Origin: Cyanobacteria bacterium MAG CAR3_bin_5
GTDB taxonomy: Bacteria; Cyanobacteriota; Cyanobacteriia; PCC-6307; Cyanobiaceae
Length of the DNA: 64,000 bases
Direction: 5' to 3'
Assembly (NCBI GenBank): GCA_026709085.1
Contig: JAPOTR010000050.1
Location: 1-64,000, forward strand
The position numbers were made by a program, and so were the translations under genes. The number at the start of each line of letters is the position of its first letter. The stretch's first letter is position 1. The notes below the pieces were generated by a model. It was not told where the DNA came from, did not search any database, and saw nothing but the letters and a program-made list of their open reading frames with translations. Positions 37,139 through 44,712 of the stretch are shown here, in pieces.

Positions 37139-38524
37139 ATGGCTCGCTCCTTTCGTTTGCTGGCCGCAATACCTCTGCTGAGTTTGCTGGCGGCGCCTGC
37201 ATTGGCCAGTGGGCGCTATCAGGTGCAGCCCCGGGACAGCTTCCACAGCGTTGCCCGTAAGTGCCAGGTGGATGTCTATGAACTCATAGATCTGAACCCC
37301 CGCCCGGACAACGCTCTCAAACTGGGGGAGGAGTTGCGGCTGCCGGACCATGCCCGCTGTGGTAGCGGCGCGGGTTCCGCCGGTTCGGCGGGCAACGCTT
37401 CAACGTACCAGGTGCGGCCCCGGGACAGCTTCCACAGCGTTGCCCGTAAGTGCCAGGTGGATGTCTATGAACTCATAGATCTGAACCCCCGCCCGGACAA
37501 CACTCTCAAACTGGGGGAACAGTTGCGTCTGCCGGGCAATGCCCAATGCGGAAACACCAGGGACCTTGCCGATGCAACCGTCAGACAGGTGTCCTACCAG
37601 GTGCAGCCCCGGGACGGTCTCTACAGCATTGCCCGCAAATGCCGGGTGGATGCCCAGGAACTGATGCGGCTCAATGCCGCCAGCGGAACCACCCTGCAAC
37701 CCGGCCAGCAGTTGACCCTGCCCGCCAATGCCCGCTGCCCTGCCGCCACCGCCACGGTGGCCAGGACCGGCACAACCACAACTACGGCACAAACACAGAC
37801 TGGGGCAAGTGTGGGGGTAACCATCTCCTATCAGGTGCAACCCCGGGAGGGCTTCCACAGCATTGCCCAGAAATGCCAGGTGGACACTGCAGAACTGATC
37901 AACCTCAACCCGGATGTCCCCACTGTCCTGCGCGCCGGTCTGCAGTTACAATTGCCCGGCCATGCCCGCTGCCCGGTGGAATCCACCGCAGTGGCCAGCG
38001 CCAGCCCATCCCAAGGCGCCGGCGGCTCCAACAGCAGTGCAGGCACAAAAAGCTATTACGAGGTGCAACCCAGGGACGGTTTCTATAGCATCGCCCGCAA
38101 ATGCCGGGTCAATCCCCAAGCGCTTATGGGCCTGAATCCCCGCCCTGGCGACACCCTCCACGTGGGAGATCAGTTGGAACTGCCCAGCGGGGCCCGATGC
38201 GAGCGGGTGGTGGCCGCAAATCCCGACGCTGCTGCAGCCTCGGCAGCGGCCAGCAGTGGTGGTGGGGCGCCCGTGGGTTCCGGTTGGCGTACCTACGGAC
38301 CCCTCCAGGTCAACTGGCAGGCTTGGCAGATGATTGAAGGCCATTGGGTTGCAGAAAGTCGGAATAACTCCGGTCGGTCACTTCATCTGGCGGTCAACTG
38401 CCCCGCCAGGAAAATCAACCAGACCAGCAGCGATGGACAGTGGTCCGCATGGGACGACCCGGATCCGGGTTTCGAGGAGCAACTCATGAACGACCTTTGC
38501 CAGGAGAAGAAAAATCAGGGTTAA
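37139..38524 (+). CDS. Secreted protein with five LysM domains
   Basis: The 461-residue protein has a signal peptide (L-L-A-A-I-P-L-L-S-L-L-A-A-P-A-L-A-S, residues 1-24). Five LysM-like repeats of about 48 residues follow (near 27-74, 90-137, 150-197, 232-279 and 310-357), each with Y-x-V-Q-P-R-D-G-F-x-S-I-A-R-K-C, L-N-P-R and L-P-x-x-A-R-C. LysM domains bind peptidoglycan or chitin-like glycans. Each repeat carries one Cys after R-K and one after A-R, which would suit an internal disulfide. The C-terminal 90 residues have no known domain. ATG 37139 was chosen because it starts right before the signal peptide. Confidence 0.85.
   Translation: MARSFRLLAAIPLLSLLAAPALASGRYQVQPRDSFHSVARKCQVDVYELIDLNPRPDNALKLGEELRLPDHARCGSGAGSAGSAGNASTYQVRPRDSFHSVARKCQVDVYELIDLNPRPDNTLKLGEQLRLPGNAQCGNTRDLADATVRQVSYQVQPRDGLYSIARKCRVDAQELMRLNAASGTTLQPGQQLTLPANARCPAATATVARTGTTTTTAQTQTGASVGVTISYQVQPREGFHSIAQKCQVDTAELINLNPDVPTVLRAGLQLQLPGHARCPVESTAVASASPSQGAGGSNSSAGTKSYYEVQPRDGFYSIARKCRVNPQALMGLNPRPGDTLHVGDQLELPSGARCERVVAANPDAAAASAAASSGGGAPVGSGWRTYGPLQVNWQAWQMIEGHWVAESRNNSGRSLHLAVNCPARKINQTSSDGQWSAWDDPDPGFEEQLMNDLCQEKKNQG
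37220..37522 (+). repeat. Direct duplication of the first LysM unit
   Basis: The stretch starting caggtg at 37220 recurs at 37409, a step of 189 bp, with near-perfect identity over about 110 bp. The other three LysM repeats are clearly more diverged. Recent duplication or gene conversion within the gene is the simplest explanation. Confidence 0.85.
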
Positions 38525-38573
38525 ATGAAACGAGTCCAATCCAGGAAACACTGAACAACACCGGAGCACGTCC

Positions 38574-40028
38574 CTAAGACCGAACCAGCCAATGGGCGGT
38601 GTCCACAGGCTTGTTGATGGTGCTCACCTGGGGCGGCGTCTGCTGGCCAGGGGTGGTGAGGGTGATCAGCAGGGCTTCGCTCCGGGGCTCCTCGTCCCGG
38701 GGTTCCGTGGTGCGCTCCAGCACGGTCAAAAGACTGTGGGTGACAGGGTCGTAGTGGAGGGTAGGGGTGGCGCTCAGGCCATGGTCCGTCAAGGCAAGGC
38801 CGGTCACCACGCCATGGCCCGGCTGCACTTCCAACAGGAGAATGTCCTGATGGGGCTGGCCGTCCCTCAGAACGCCATCAACGGTGAGCAGCCAGATGCG
38901 CTCTGCAATTTCGTCACAGGCAACGGCGAGAACGGCCGCCTCCCCCTCCCACACCACCTCCGGCGCCAAGCCGGGCCGCAGGAGCTCGATGGTTTTGACG
39001 TAATCGGGCTGGTGCTCCAGCACCACAGCCCGCTGCCCGCCGCCACAGAAGGTTTTCAGGTCCCGGTTGCCGGGCAGAAGTTGGCGCTGGGGCGGCAGGG
39101 GCGGCAAGCTGACCACCACCAGCCCGTTCTCGTCCGGGAAGACGATCCCGTCCCCGCTGGGCAGCAACTCCACCGATCCGCCCGGCTGTTCATCCAGGGG
39201 CGCCATCTGCTTCCAAGGCGGATCCTGTGGCCCCAGCCAGTGGGGACGACTGTTCCGACCGGGTTGAAAGAGCCGCAAAAACGGCGGGTGGTCGGTGGGC
39301 TGCTTCAGGGCGGCCCTGTCCACCCCCTGGAGCAACAGCAGGCCGGTGTTGCTGCTGCTGAAGTGGCTATAGAGGGTGGCCGGACCCGGCAGGGGCCAGG
39401 GTGGCGCGGCCGGCCCCCCTGCTGGGGATTGGTGTTGTTGCGCCACCACAGCGGACGGCGACACCGCCACAAACCAGTTCTTCCGGCTGAGGGAATCCAC
39501 CGCCGCGGCATAGACCACCCCCCGCCCGTCCCGCAGGGGCAGCACGTTGCTGATGCTGCTCTCCCATGGGGTGACGGGCTGCCATGGGCCATCGGGCCGG
39601 CCCAGTTCCAGGCGTTGGCCCCGGGGACCGGACACCAGCGCCAGTAGCAAGGGGCGGGGCTCCCAGCGAAGCTGGACCCGGCGGAGGGGCTGGCCCTGCT
39701 GATCCCGGCCCCCCAGCCTCACCACGAGGGGGCCACTGGCGCGATAGGGCCGGGTCAGCCGCAGGTGGACGGTGGCCCCATCCGCTGTGGCGCTGAAGGG
39801 CGCTTCAGGGGCAAGCCGGATGGATGGGGCCAGGGAGGCCCCATCCACGGGGCGGCTGTACCGTAGTTCCAGGGCCGCCGCCCCATCCATGGCGGGCCGC
39901 ACCGCCAGCAGACGGCCCGGACGCTGCCGGAGACCGTACTGCTGGAGCAGCGCCAGGAGGAGACCGGCAAACAGCAGACGCCAAGAGAAACCACGGAACC
40001 AGCCGGCGGCTTTCCAGGACCGGTTCAA
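38574..40028 (-). CDS. Membrane-anchored protein of unknown function
   Basis: This 484-residue protein starts at a TTG. One hydrophobic helix lies near residues 15-35 (L-L-F-A-G-L-L-L-A-L-L), followed by a large non-cytoplasmic part rich in beta-type segments (L-E-L-R-Y-S-R-P-V-D, V-H-L-R-L-T-R-P-Y). The second half has repeated strand patterns that could form a propeller-like fold, but no family motif is clear. It looks like a conserved marine Synechococcus protein. The neighbours are a LysM gene (convergent) and dapB (divergent). Confidence 0.65.
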   Translation of the reverse strand: MNRSWKAAGWFRGFSWRLLFAGLLLALLQQYGLRQRPGRLLAVRPAMDGAAALELRYSRPVDGASLAPSIRLAPEAPFSATADGATVHLRLTRPYRASGPLVVRLGGRDQQGQPLRRVQLRWEPRPLLLALVSGPRGQRLELGRPDGPWQPVTPWESSISNVLPLRDGRGVVYAAAVDSLSRKNWFVAVSPSAVVAQQHQSPAGGPAAPPWPLPGPATLYSHFSSSNTGLLLLQGVDRAALKQPTDHPPFLRLFQPGRNSRPHWLGPQDPPWKQMAPLDEQPGGSVELLPSGDGIVFPDENGLVVVSLPPLPPQRQLLPGNRDLKTFCGGGQRAVVLEHQPDYVKTIELLRPGLAPEVVWEGEAAVLAVACDEIAERIWLLTVDGVLRDGQPHQDILLLEVQPGHGVVTGLALTDHGLSATPTLHYDPVTHSLLTVLERTTEPRDEEPRSEALLITLTTPGQQTPPQVSTINKPVDTAHWLVRS

Positions 40029-40168
40029 GCTGGCTTGACGGTAAGGAGGGCGTCCAGTATCCGATCCGTCTTTTCACCAAGGGCTGACGGGAGGGATGGC
40101 AACAAAGCGAACGGACGGCTTCCTTGAGTCTACCCTCGAAGATCAGGATTGATGCCGTCACCCACACC

Positions 40169-41047
40169 ATGCCCGCTTCCATGACCGTCACCGATCCAGG
40201 CTCCCCCCCGTCTTCTGCCTCCACAATCCCCGTTCTTGTGGTTGGCGCCCTGGGGCGCATGGGCTCCCACGTGGTTCGGGCCGTCACGGCGGCAGCGGAT
40301 CTCAGCCTGGCGGCCGCCATTGATACGGCGGCGGAAGCCCAGGGGGAGGATATTGGCCACCTGCTGGGCCTGGGTACGCTGGACGTGGCGGTGAGCCGGG
40401 ATCTGGAGGGGCATCTCTGCCTGATCAGCCAGCAGCATCGCGGCGCCGTCATGGTGGATTTCACCCATCCTGCCGTGGTGTACGACCACACCCGGGCGGC
40501 CATTGCCTACGGGGTTCACCCGGTCATCGGCACCACCGGTCTGTCCCCCGAGCAACTGGAAGACCTGGCTGACTTCAGTCGCAAGGCGTCCGTTGGCGCG
40601 GCGGTGATTCCCAACTTTTCCGTGGGCATGGTGCTGTTGCAGCAGGCCGCCGTGGCGGCAGCCCGTTTCTACGATCATGCCGAATTGATCGAGTTGCACC
40701 ACAACGGCAAGGCGGACGCCCCCAGCGGCACCTGCATCAAGACCGCGGAGTTGCTGGAAGCCGGCGGCAAGACCTACAACCCGGCTTCCGTGGAGGAGAA
40801 GGAAAGCCTTGGGGGGAGCCGTGGCGGGCAGCGCCCCAGCGGTCTGCGGCTCCATGCCCTGCGGCTCCCCGGGCTGGTGGCCCATCAGGAGGTGATGTTT
40901 GGCGGCCCCGGGGAGACCTATACCCTGCGTCACGACACCATTGACCGCAGCGCCTACATGCCGGGCGTACTGAGAACCATTCGCCATGTGGGCGCCCTGG
41001 AGGGACTGATCTACGGGCTGGAACATCTCCTCACGGCGCCATGCTGA
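40169..41047 (+). CDS. dapB: 4-hydroxy-tetrahydrodipicolinate reductase
   Basis: DapB reduces the dihydrodipicolinate precursor in lysine and meso-diaminopimelate synthesis. The nucleotide-binding V-V-G-A-L-G-R-M-G is near residue 25, V-D-F-T-H-P at about 100, and the active-site signature [14 protein letters not shown] near 180 with the catalytic His and Lys. The length is normal (292 residues from 40169). Start choice between ATGs at 40169 and 40181 is open. Its stop overlaps the next gene by 7 bp. Confidence 0.95.
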   Translation: MPASMTVTDPGSPPSSASTIPVLVVGALGRMGSHVVRAVTAAADLSLAAAIDTAAEAQGEDIGHLLGLGTLDVAVSRDLEGHLCLISQQHRGAVMVDFTHPAVVYDHTRAAIAYGVHPVIGTTGLSPEQLEDLADFSRKASVGAAVIPNFSVGMVLLQQAAVAAARFYDHAELIELHHNGKADAPSGTCIKTAELLEAGGKTYNPASVEEKESLGGSRGGQRPSGLRLHALRLPGLVAHQEVMFGGPGETYTLRHDTIDRSAYMPGVLRTIRHVGALEGLIYGLEHLLTAPC

Positions 41048-41700
41048 TTCCGCTGAGCGGAGCGGAGCGGGACCGGTTGATCCCCAGGGTGGCCACCGGC
41101 CCCCAGTTCACGGCTTGCTGGGGCGGCCCTCAGGTGTTGCTCCAGCGGGTGATGATCTCGGTGGTTGGGGGTGTGATCAGCTTGCTCCTCAGCCAGGCTT
41201 TCCTCGGTTTTGCCAGCCCTGGGGGGGCGTTCTGGCTGATCACCGGCATTGTCTTCGGCTTCACCTGGTTGTGGGGCCCCATAGCCGTGGCCGCCCAGCG
41301 CAACGGTCGCCTGCGCCGATTTCCCCATACGGCCCTCGTGATCGCCCAGGTGGGGGACCTGTTCACGGAAGAGCGGGTGGCGGAGCGCCGCGAGGACGTC
41401 AATGCCACAGGACGGCTGGAACTGGTGGAGAACAATCGCCGCTGGCTCAACCTGGAACTTGCCGACGAGGACGGGTTCCTGGGCATCCTGGCGTTTCCCC
41501 TGGAGCAGAAGCACCAGGGCATTCGCCGCGGGGACGCCGTTTGCTGTCTGGCCGTGGCCAATCGCCGGGATTTCTCCCCCGTCGCCGCCTTCAGCGATGC
41601 CTGGTTGCCGCAACAGAATCTCTGGGTGGGTCGCTACCCCTATCTGCGCCGGGATCTGCTGGTGAACCTGTACCGGCGTCAGGGGTCCGCCTGGGGTTGA
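41041..41700 (+). CDS. Conserved membrane protein of unknown function
   Basis: The 219-residue product has two hydrophobic helices near residues 38-85 ([16 protein letters not shown] and [15 protein letters not shown]), then a soluble C-terminal half with beta segments ([17 protein letters not shown]). Related proteins occur in marine Synechococcus as hypothetical. The start overlaps dapB by 7 bp, implying coupling. The last 22 bp overlap the convergent folP gene. Confidence 0.7.
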   Translation: MLIPLSGAERDRLIPRVATGPQFTACWGGPQVLLQRVMISVVGGVISLLLSQAFLGFASPGGAFWLITGIVFGFTWLWGPIAVAAQRNGRLRRFPHTALVIAQVGDLFTEERVAERREDVNATGRLELVENNRRWLNLELADEDGFLGILAFPLEQKHQGIRRGDAVCCLAVANRRDFSPVAAFSDAWLPQQNLWVGRYPYLRRDLLVNLYRRQGSAWG

Positions 41701-42563
41701 GGCTCGGCCAGGAATGAGCCGTCCCGTGGTGGCCGCCAGAGGGCATCCGCCATGGCGGCCACCTGGGCCATGGCCGCCACGTCATGGACCCGCACCACGG
41801 CAGCGCCGCCGGCAACGGCCTTGCAGACCGTTGCGGCCGTTCCCCAACTGCGCCGGCAAGGGTCGGGCTGGGCCAGCACCGCACCGATGAACCGTTTGCG
41901 GGACGGTCCCACCAGCAGGGGATAACCATGGCTGGCCAGGCGGGGCAGGCAGCGCAGGATGGCCAGGTTGTGGTGGGTGGTCTTGGCGAATCCCAGGCCG
42001 GGATCCCAGAGGATCTGCCGGGATTCCACCCCGGCGGCTCGGGCCGTGGCCGTCCGACGCAGCAAAGCGGTCTCCACTTCCCCCACCACGTCTTCGTAGT
42101 GGGCCAGGTTGTCCATGGTGCGGCTGTCCCCCCGGCGGTGCATGAGCACGTAGGGACAGCGCCAGCGGGCCACCAACGGCAGCATGGCGGGATCATGGCT
42201 GCCGCCGCTCACGTCGTTCACCCAGTTCACCCCCTCCTGCAGGGCCGCCTCCGCCACGTCGGCCCGGAACGTGTCAACGGAGAGCACGGGTTCAGGCCCC
42301 AACCGTTGGCGAACCGCCCGAATCACGGGCGCCACCCGCTCCGTCTCCACCGCAGACCCCACCTCCACAGCGCCGGGCCGGGTGCTCTGGCCGCCAAGGT
42401 CCAGAATATGGGCCCCCGCCTTGAGATGGGCGCTACAGGTGTCCACCGCCTGGGCAACGCTGGTGATGCGTCCCCCATCGCTGAAACTGTCGGGGGTGAG
42501 GTTCACCACCGCCATCACCCCCGTACGCCCCGGCGCCAAGCCCGGGATCTCGCTCCCCATCAT
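41679..42563 (-). CDS. folP: Dihydropteroate synthase
   Basis: FolP condenses 4-aminobenzoate with the pterin pyrophosphate in folate synthesis. The signatures V-N-L-T-P-D-S-F-S-D-G-G, D-L-G-G-Q-S-T-R-P-G-A and G-P-S-R-K-R-F-I-G are all present in about 294 residues. I used ATG 42563; the frame could begin at a TTG at 42575. A perfect inverted repeat lies immediately upstream. It marks the left boundary of the large accessory island. Confidence 0.95.
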   Translation of the reverse strand: MMGSEIPGLAPGRTGVMAVVNLTPDSFSDGGRITSVAQAVDTCSAHLKAGAHILDLGGQSTRPGAVEVGSAVETERVAPVIRAVRQRLGPEPVLSVDTFRADVAEAALQEGVNWVNDVSGGSHDPAMLPLVARWRCPYVLMHRRGDSRTMDNLAHYEDVVGEVETALLRRTATARAAGVESRQILWDPGLGFAKTTHHNLAILRCLPRLASHGYPLLVGPSRKRFIGAVLAQPDPCRRSWGTAATVCKAVAGGAAVVRVHDVAAMAQVAAMADALWRPPRDGSFLAEPQPQADP

Positions 42564-42575
42564 GGACGGCTGCAA

Positions 42576-42598
42576 CCGGATGAGGTTATCTCATCCGG
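42576..42598. repeat. Perfect 9-bp inverted repeat upstream of folP
   Basis: CCGGATGAG (42576-42584) and CTCATCCGG (42590-42598) flank a five-base spacer GTTAT. No run of T follows on either strand, so it is not a standard terminator. It could be a regulator site for folP or a scar at the island edge. Confidence 0.6.
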
Positions 42599-42672
42599 AA
42601 CCGGGGTTGCCGCCTGTTGAATGCGGGGGCGGGCATGGGTACACTGACCTGTGTTCTCCCCTATGCGCCATC

Positions 42673-43224
42673 TCACGACGTGGTATTGATCAGACCGTGT
42701 TCACGTGCCAGTGCCTCGTTGAGTACGATCACTGAAGCTGGATCAAAAGCCCAGGTCTTGATGGTTGGGTGCAAGGCTTCCTTGAGGGCATCTGTGATTG
42801 GCGACAAGGCATCATCTGGATGATCTTTCATCACTACTACGAACTTCACCTGAACCTGGGACAGCCTGAGTTTCTTGAATGCAAAGGGCAATTCCGGCTC
42901 ATCTTGCGGGTGTCTTCCCAGGACAGAAGCCAATCCTAGAGAGAGTGCATTGACTAACTTTTGCTTGATCTCGTCGATAAATCTCCCAAAGTTTCCTGAT
43001 GGATTGTCAGGATGAGGCGAACTTGATTTGGCCTCGACGATCCAGATTACGGGATTATTGTTGCTGGTGCTACCATTGTTGCGCAACAACAAAAACTCTG
43101 CTATCTTGACACCGTCCTGAATAGCCTCATAGACTTTGCTTGCCTCTACATAAAAGCATTTATCCTGCGCAAACGGGCCGAAGCGCATGCCTGATTCGGT
43201 GATGGTGATTGGTTGTGTGCTCAT
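42673..43224 (-). CDS. Small protein with nuclease-like E-A-K motif, partner of an ATPase
   Basis: A 183-residue protein with no named domain that I can assign. The central strand V-I-W-I-V-E-A-K-S-S-S resembles the E-x-K of PD-(D/E)xK nucleases, with an upstream acidic residue in K-I-A-E-F-L-L. Downstream are an amphipathic helix (F-I-D-E-I-K-Q-K-L-V-N-A) and strands V-Q-V-K-F-V-V-V-M-K. The C-terminus V-I-V-L-N-E-A-L-A-R-E-H-G-L-I looks conserved. The start overlaps the end of the ATPase gene by 4 bp (ATGA), so the two act as a pair. The nuclease role is inference. Confidence 0.7.
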   Translation of the reverse strand: MSTQPITITESGMRFGPFAQDKCFYVEASKVYEAIQDGVKIAEFLLLRNNGSTSNNNPVIWIVEAKSSSPHPDNPSGNFGRFIDEIKQKLVNALSLGLASVLGRHPQDEPELPFAFKKLRLSQVQVKFVVVMKDHPDDALSPITDALKEALHPTIKTWAFDPASVIVLNEALAREHGLINTTS

Positions 43225-44243
43225 CCCAGTGTCAGCTCCACCTCCTGTTTGTACATATCAATCGACTCGTTGATAATGGAATTGTCCGGCATTCCCTGCC
43301 GGAGGTCTGTGTAGGTCCACTGGTTTTCTTGGTTTCCCAGGGCAACCGGAATGGACATGTGCTGCTTTTGAGCCATCAGATATAGCTTCTTCACAACAAA
43401 ATAGGAATGGCTGGCCAGAAAAAACTGGATGCCGAATTCAGAAAGCAAGGCGATGATGTCCATGAATATGGAGATGGCCGAGGGATGCAGCGCTGCTTCC
43501 GGTTCATCAATGAATACAATCGAATGTTGATCGAGATAACGATTGCCCAGCAACCTGTCCAGTATGGCTATCTTCTTGATGCCTTCTGAAGTGACCCAGA
43601 TAGGGAACTTCAGATTCCCTTGTCTGAAATGCCAGCCACCGGTTTCTTTATCCCGGTCCACCTTGCCGCCAAGCATATCCTCCAATATCCGTCGCGCCCG
43701 GGCAAACGCCTGGTAATTCTTGCCTCTGGTGGTGTCATCTCCCAACGCTCGGGCCAGATCAAGATAGGTGTCGTCAAAACCAAAGAGCTGGTCCCGATCA
43801 CGGGAACGGAGAATGACCTGATGCAGTGACAACACCTCTTTCGCCGGCAGGAAGATGGAATTACTTGCCCGTGGCGGAACGTGGTTTTCGAGCGATTGAA
43901 TCTGCTTGGTGGTGTCCTTGCCGAAGCGGTACTGGAAGTCGTTTTCATCAAGTCGTATCCTGGATATCAGGGGGCCTTCCACGCCCTTGCCCTTGCTCAC
44001 CAGATCACCAATTTTGTCTGATTCGAATGTCCACCTGAGCTTTTCGACGAGAATCTCCGGGGCAGTTCTTGGATCGTTACCCCGCTTGTATGCTTCCAAT
44101 GTCCGCATGGCGCAGTAGCAGGCTTTCATCAGGAACGTCTTGCCGGCCCCATTGCCGCCGATGATCAGGTTGATGGGGCCAAGGTGGTCCCATTCCACCT
44201 TGCCAAGTGGCCCGAAATTGATCAACTCGATTTGATTCAGCAC
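43221..44243 (-). CDS. OLD/SMC-like AAA ATPase of a two-gene cassette
   Basis: A 340-residue ATPase of the ABC/SMC class. Walker A G-G-N-G-A-G-K-T is at 29-36, the signature-like S-E-G-I-K-K-I-A near 220, Walker B S-I-V-F-I-D-E-P-E-A-A-L-H-P near 241-254, and the His switch F-L-A-S-H-S-Y near 274. The C-terminal TOPRIM nuclease of full OLD proteins and of GajA is absent, so the partner encoded downstream may supply the effector. ATPase plus small nuclease recalls Septu (PtuA/PtuB), but PtuB is an HNH protein. It begins the minus-strand unit and is divergent from the MmeI-type gene. Confidence 0.8.
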   Translation of the reverse strand: MLNQIELINFGPLGKVEWDHLGPINLIIGGNGAGKTFLMKACYCAMRTLEAYKRGNDPRTAPEILVEKLRWTFESDKIGDLVSKGKGVEGPLISRIRLDENDFQYRFGKDTTKQIQSLENHVPPRASNSIFLPAKEVLSLHQVILRSRDRDQLFGFDDTYLDLARALGDDTTRGKNYQAFARARRILEDMLGGKVDRDKETGGWHFRQGNLKFPIWVTSEGIKKIAILDRLLGNRYLDQHSIVFIDEPEAALHPSAISIFMDIIALLSEFGIQFFLASHSYFVVKKLYLMAQKQHMSIPVALGNQENQWTYTDLRQGMPDNSIINESIDMYKQEVELTLG

Positions 44244-44712
44244 GGTGATGCTCCTGGTGGGCTTGTTGCGGCTGTGGTCAAGCGATGGCCGCTGCTGCTG
44301 TCATCTTTCTACAAAGGCTACCAGAGAATACCATCATGGGACCATGAGAAGAGCTTTCCAAGGCTGCATGAACCTGAAACGAGCCGGGCGGTCATGGCAG
44401 AAAGCAGCGTGCAGTCGTCCCCACGGCTCACGCTATGAGACTTGGGAAAGAAGGGTTGGGTTCTCTCAAGCTGCTGCCCAGTGAGCCAGAACAAGCGGGC
44501 CATCCCTCTTCCTGCAGGTCTCTGGCGTGAACGGCGGGGATTCCAGATCTCGGCAGCCTTCAATAGTGTAGCATGTTCTCGGGCGTGCTGCGCACGGTCG
44601 TATTGGTCGCCATCCCTCCCTTCTCTGAAGAAGCAGTCTCCCAGTCCATGCTGATGAACCACAACAGCACTCCGCGGAAACTGCAGAAAATCGCTCCGGT
44701 TGAGGTCGTGTG
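44244..44712. other. 469-bp intergenic stretch between ATPase and MmeI-type genes
   Basis: No convincing gene, RNA or repeat was found here. Short frames exist on both strands but have no conserved motifs. It must hold the divergent promoters for the cassette and the restriction gene; no hexamer pair was convincing. Confidence 0.5.

Noticed and set aside
43221-44243. Assignment of the ATPase to Gabija or PARIS
   Set aside because: It has no TOPRIM domain as GajA has, the neighbour is not a UvrD-like helicase, and the partner does not look like the DUF4435/TOPRIM protein of PARIS.
44318-44662. Minus-strand frame of 114 codons before the MmeI-type gene
   Set aside because: No motif, unusual composition and no ribosome-binding site; treated as intergenic.
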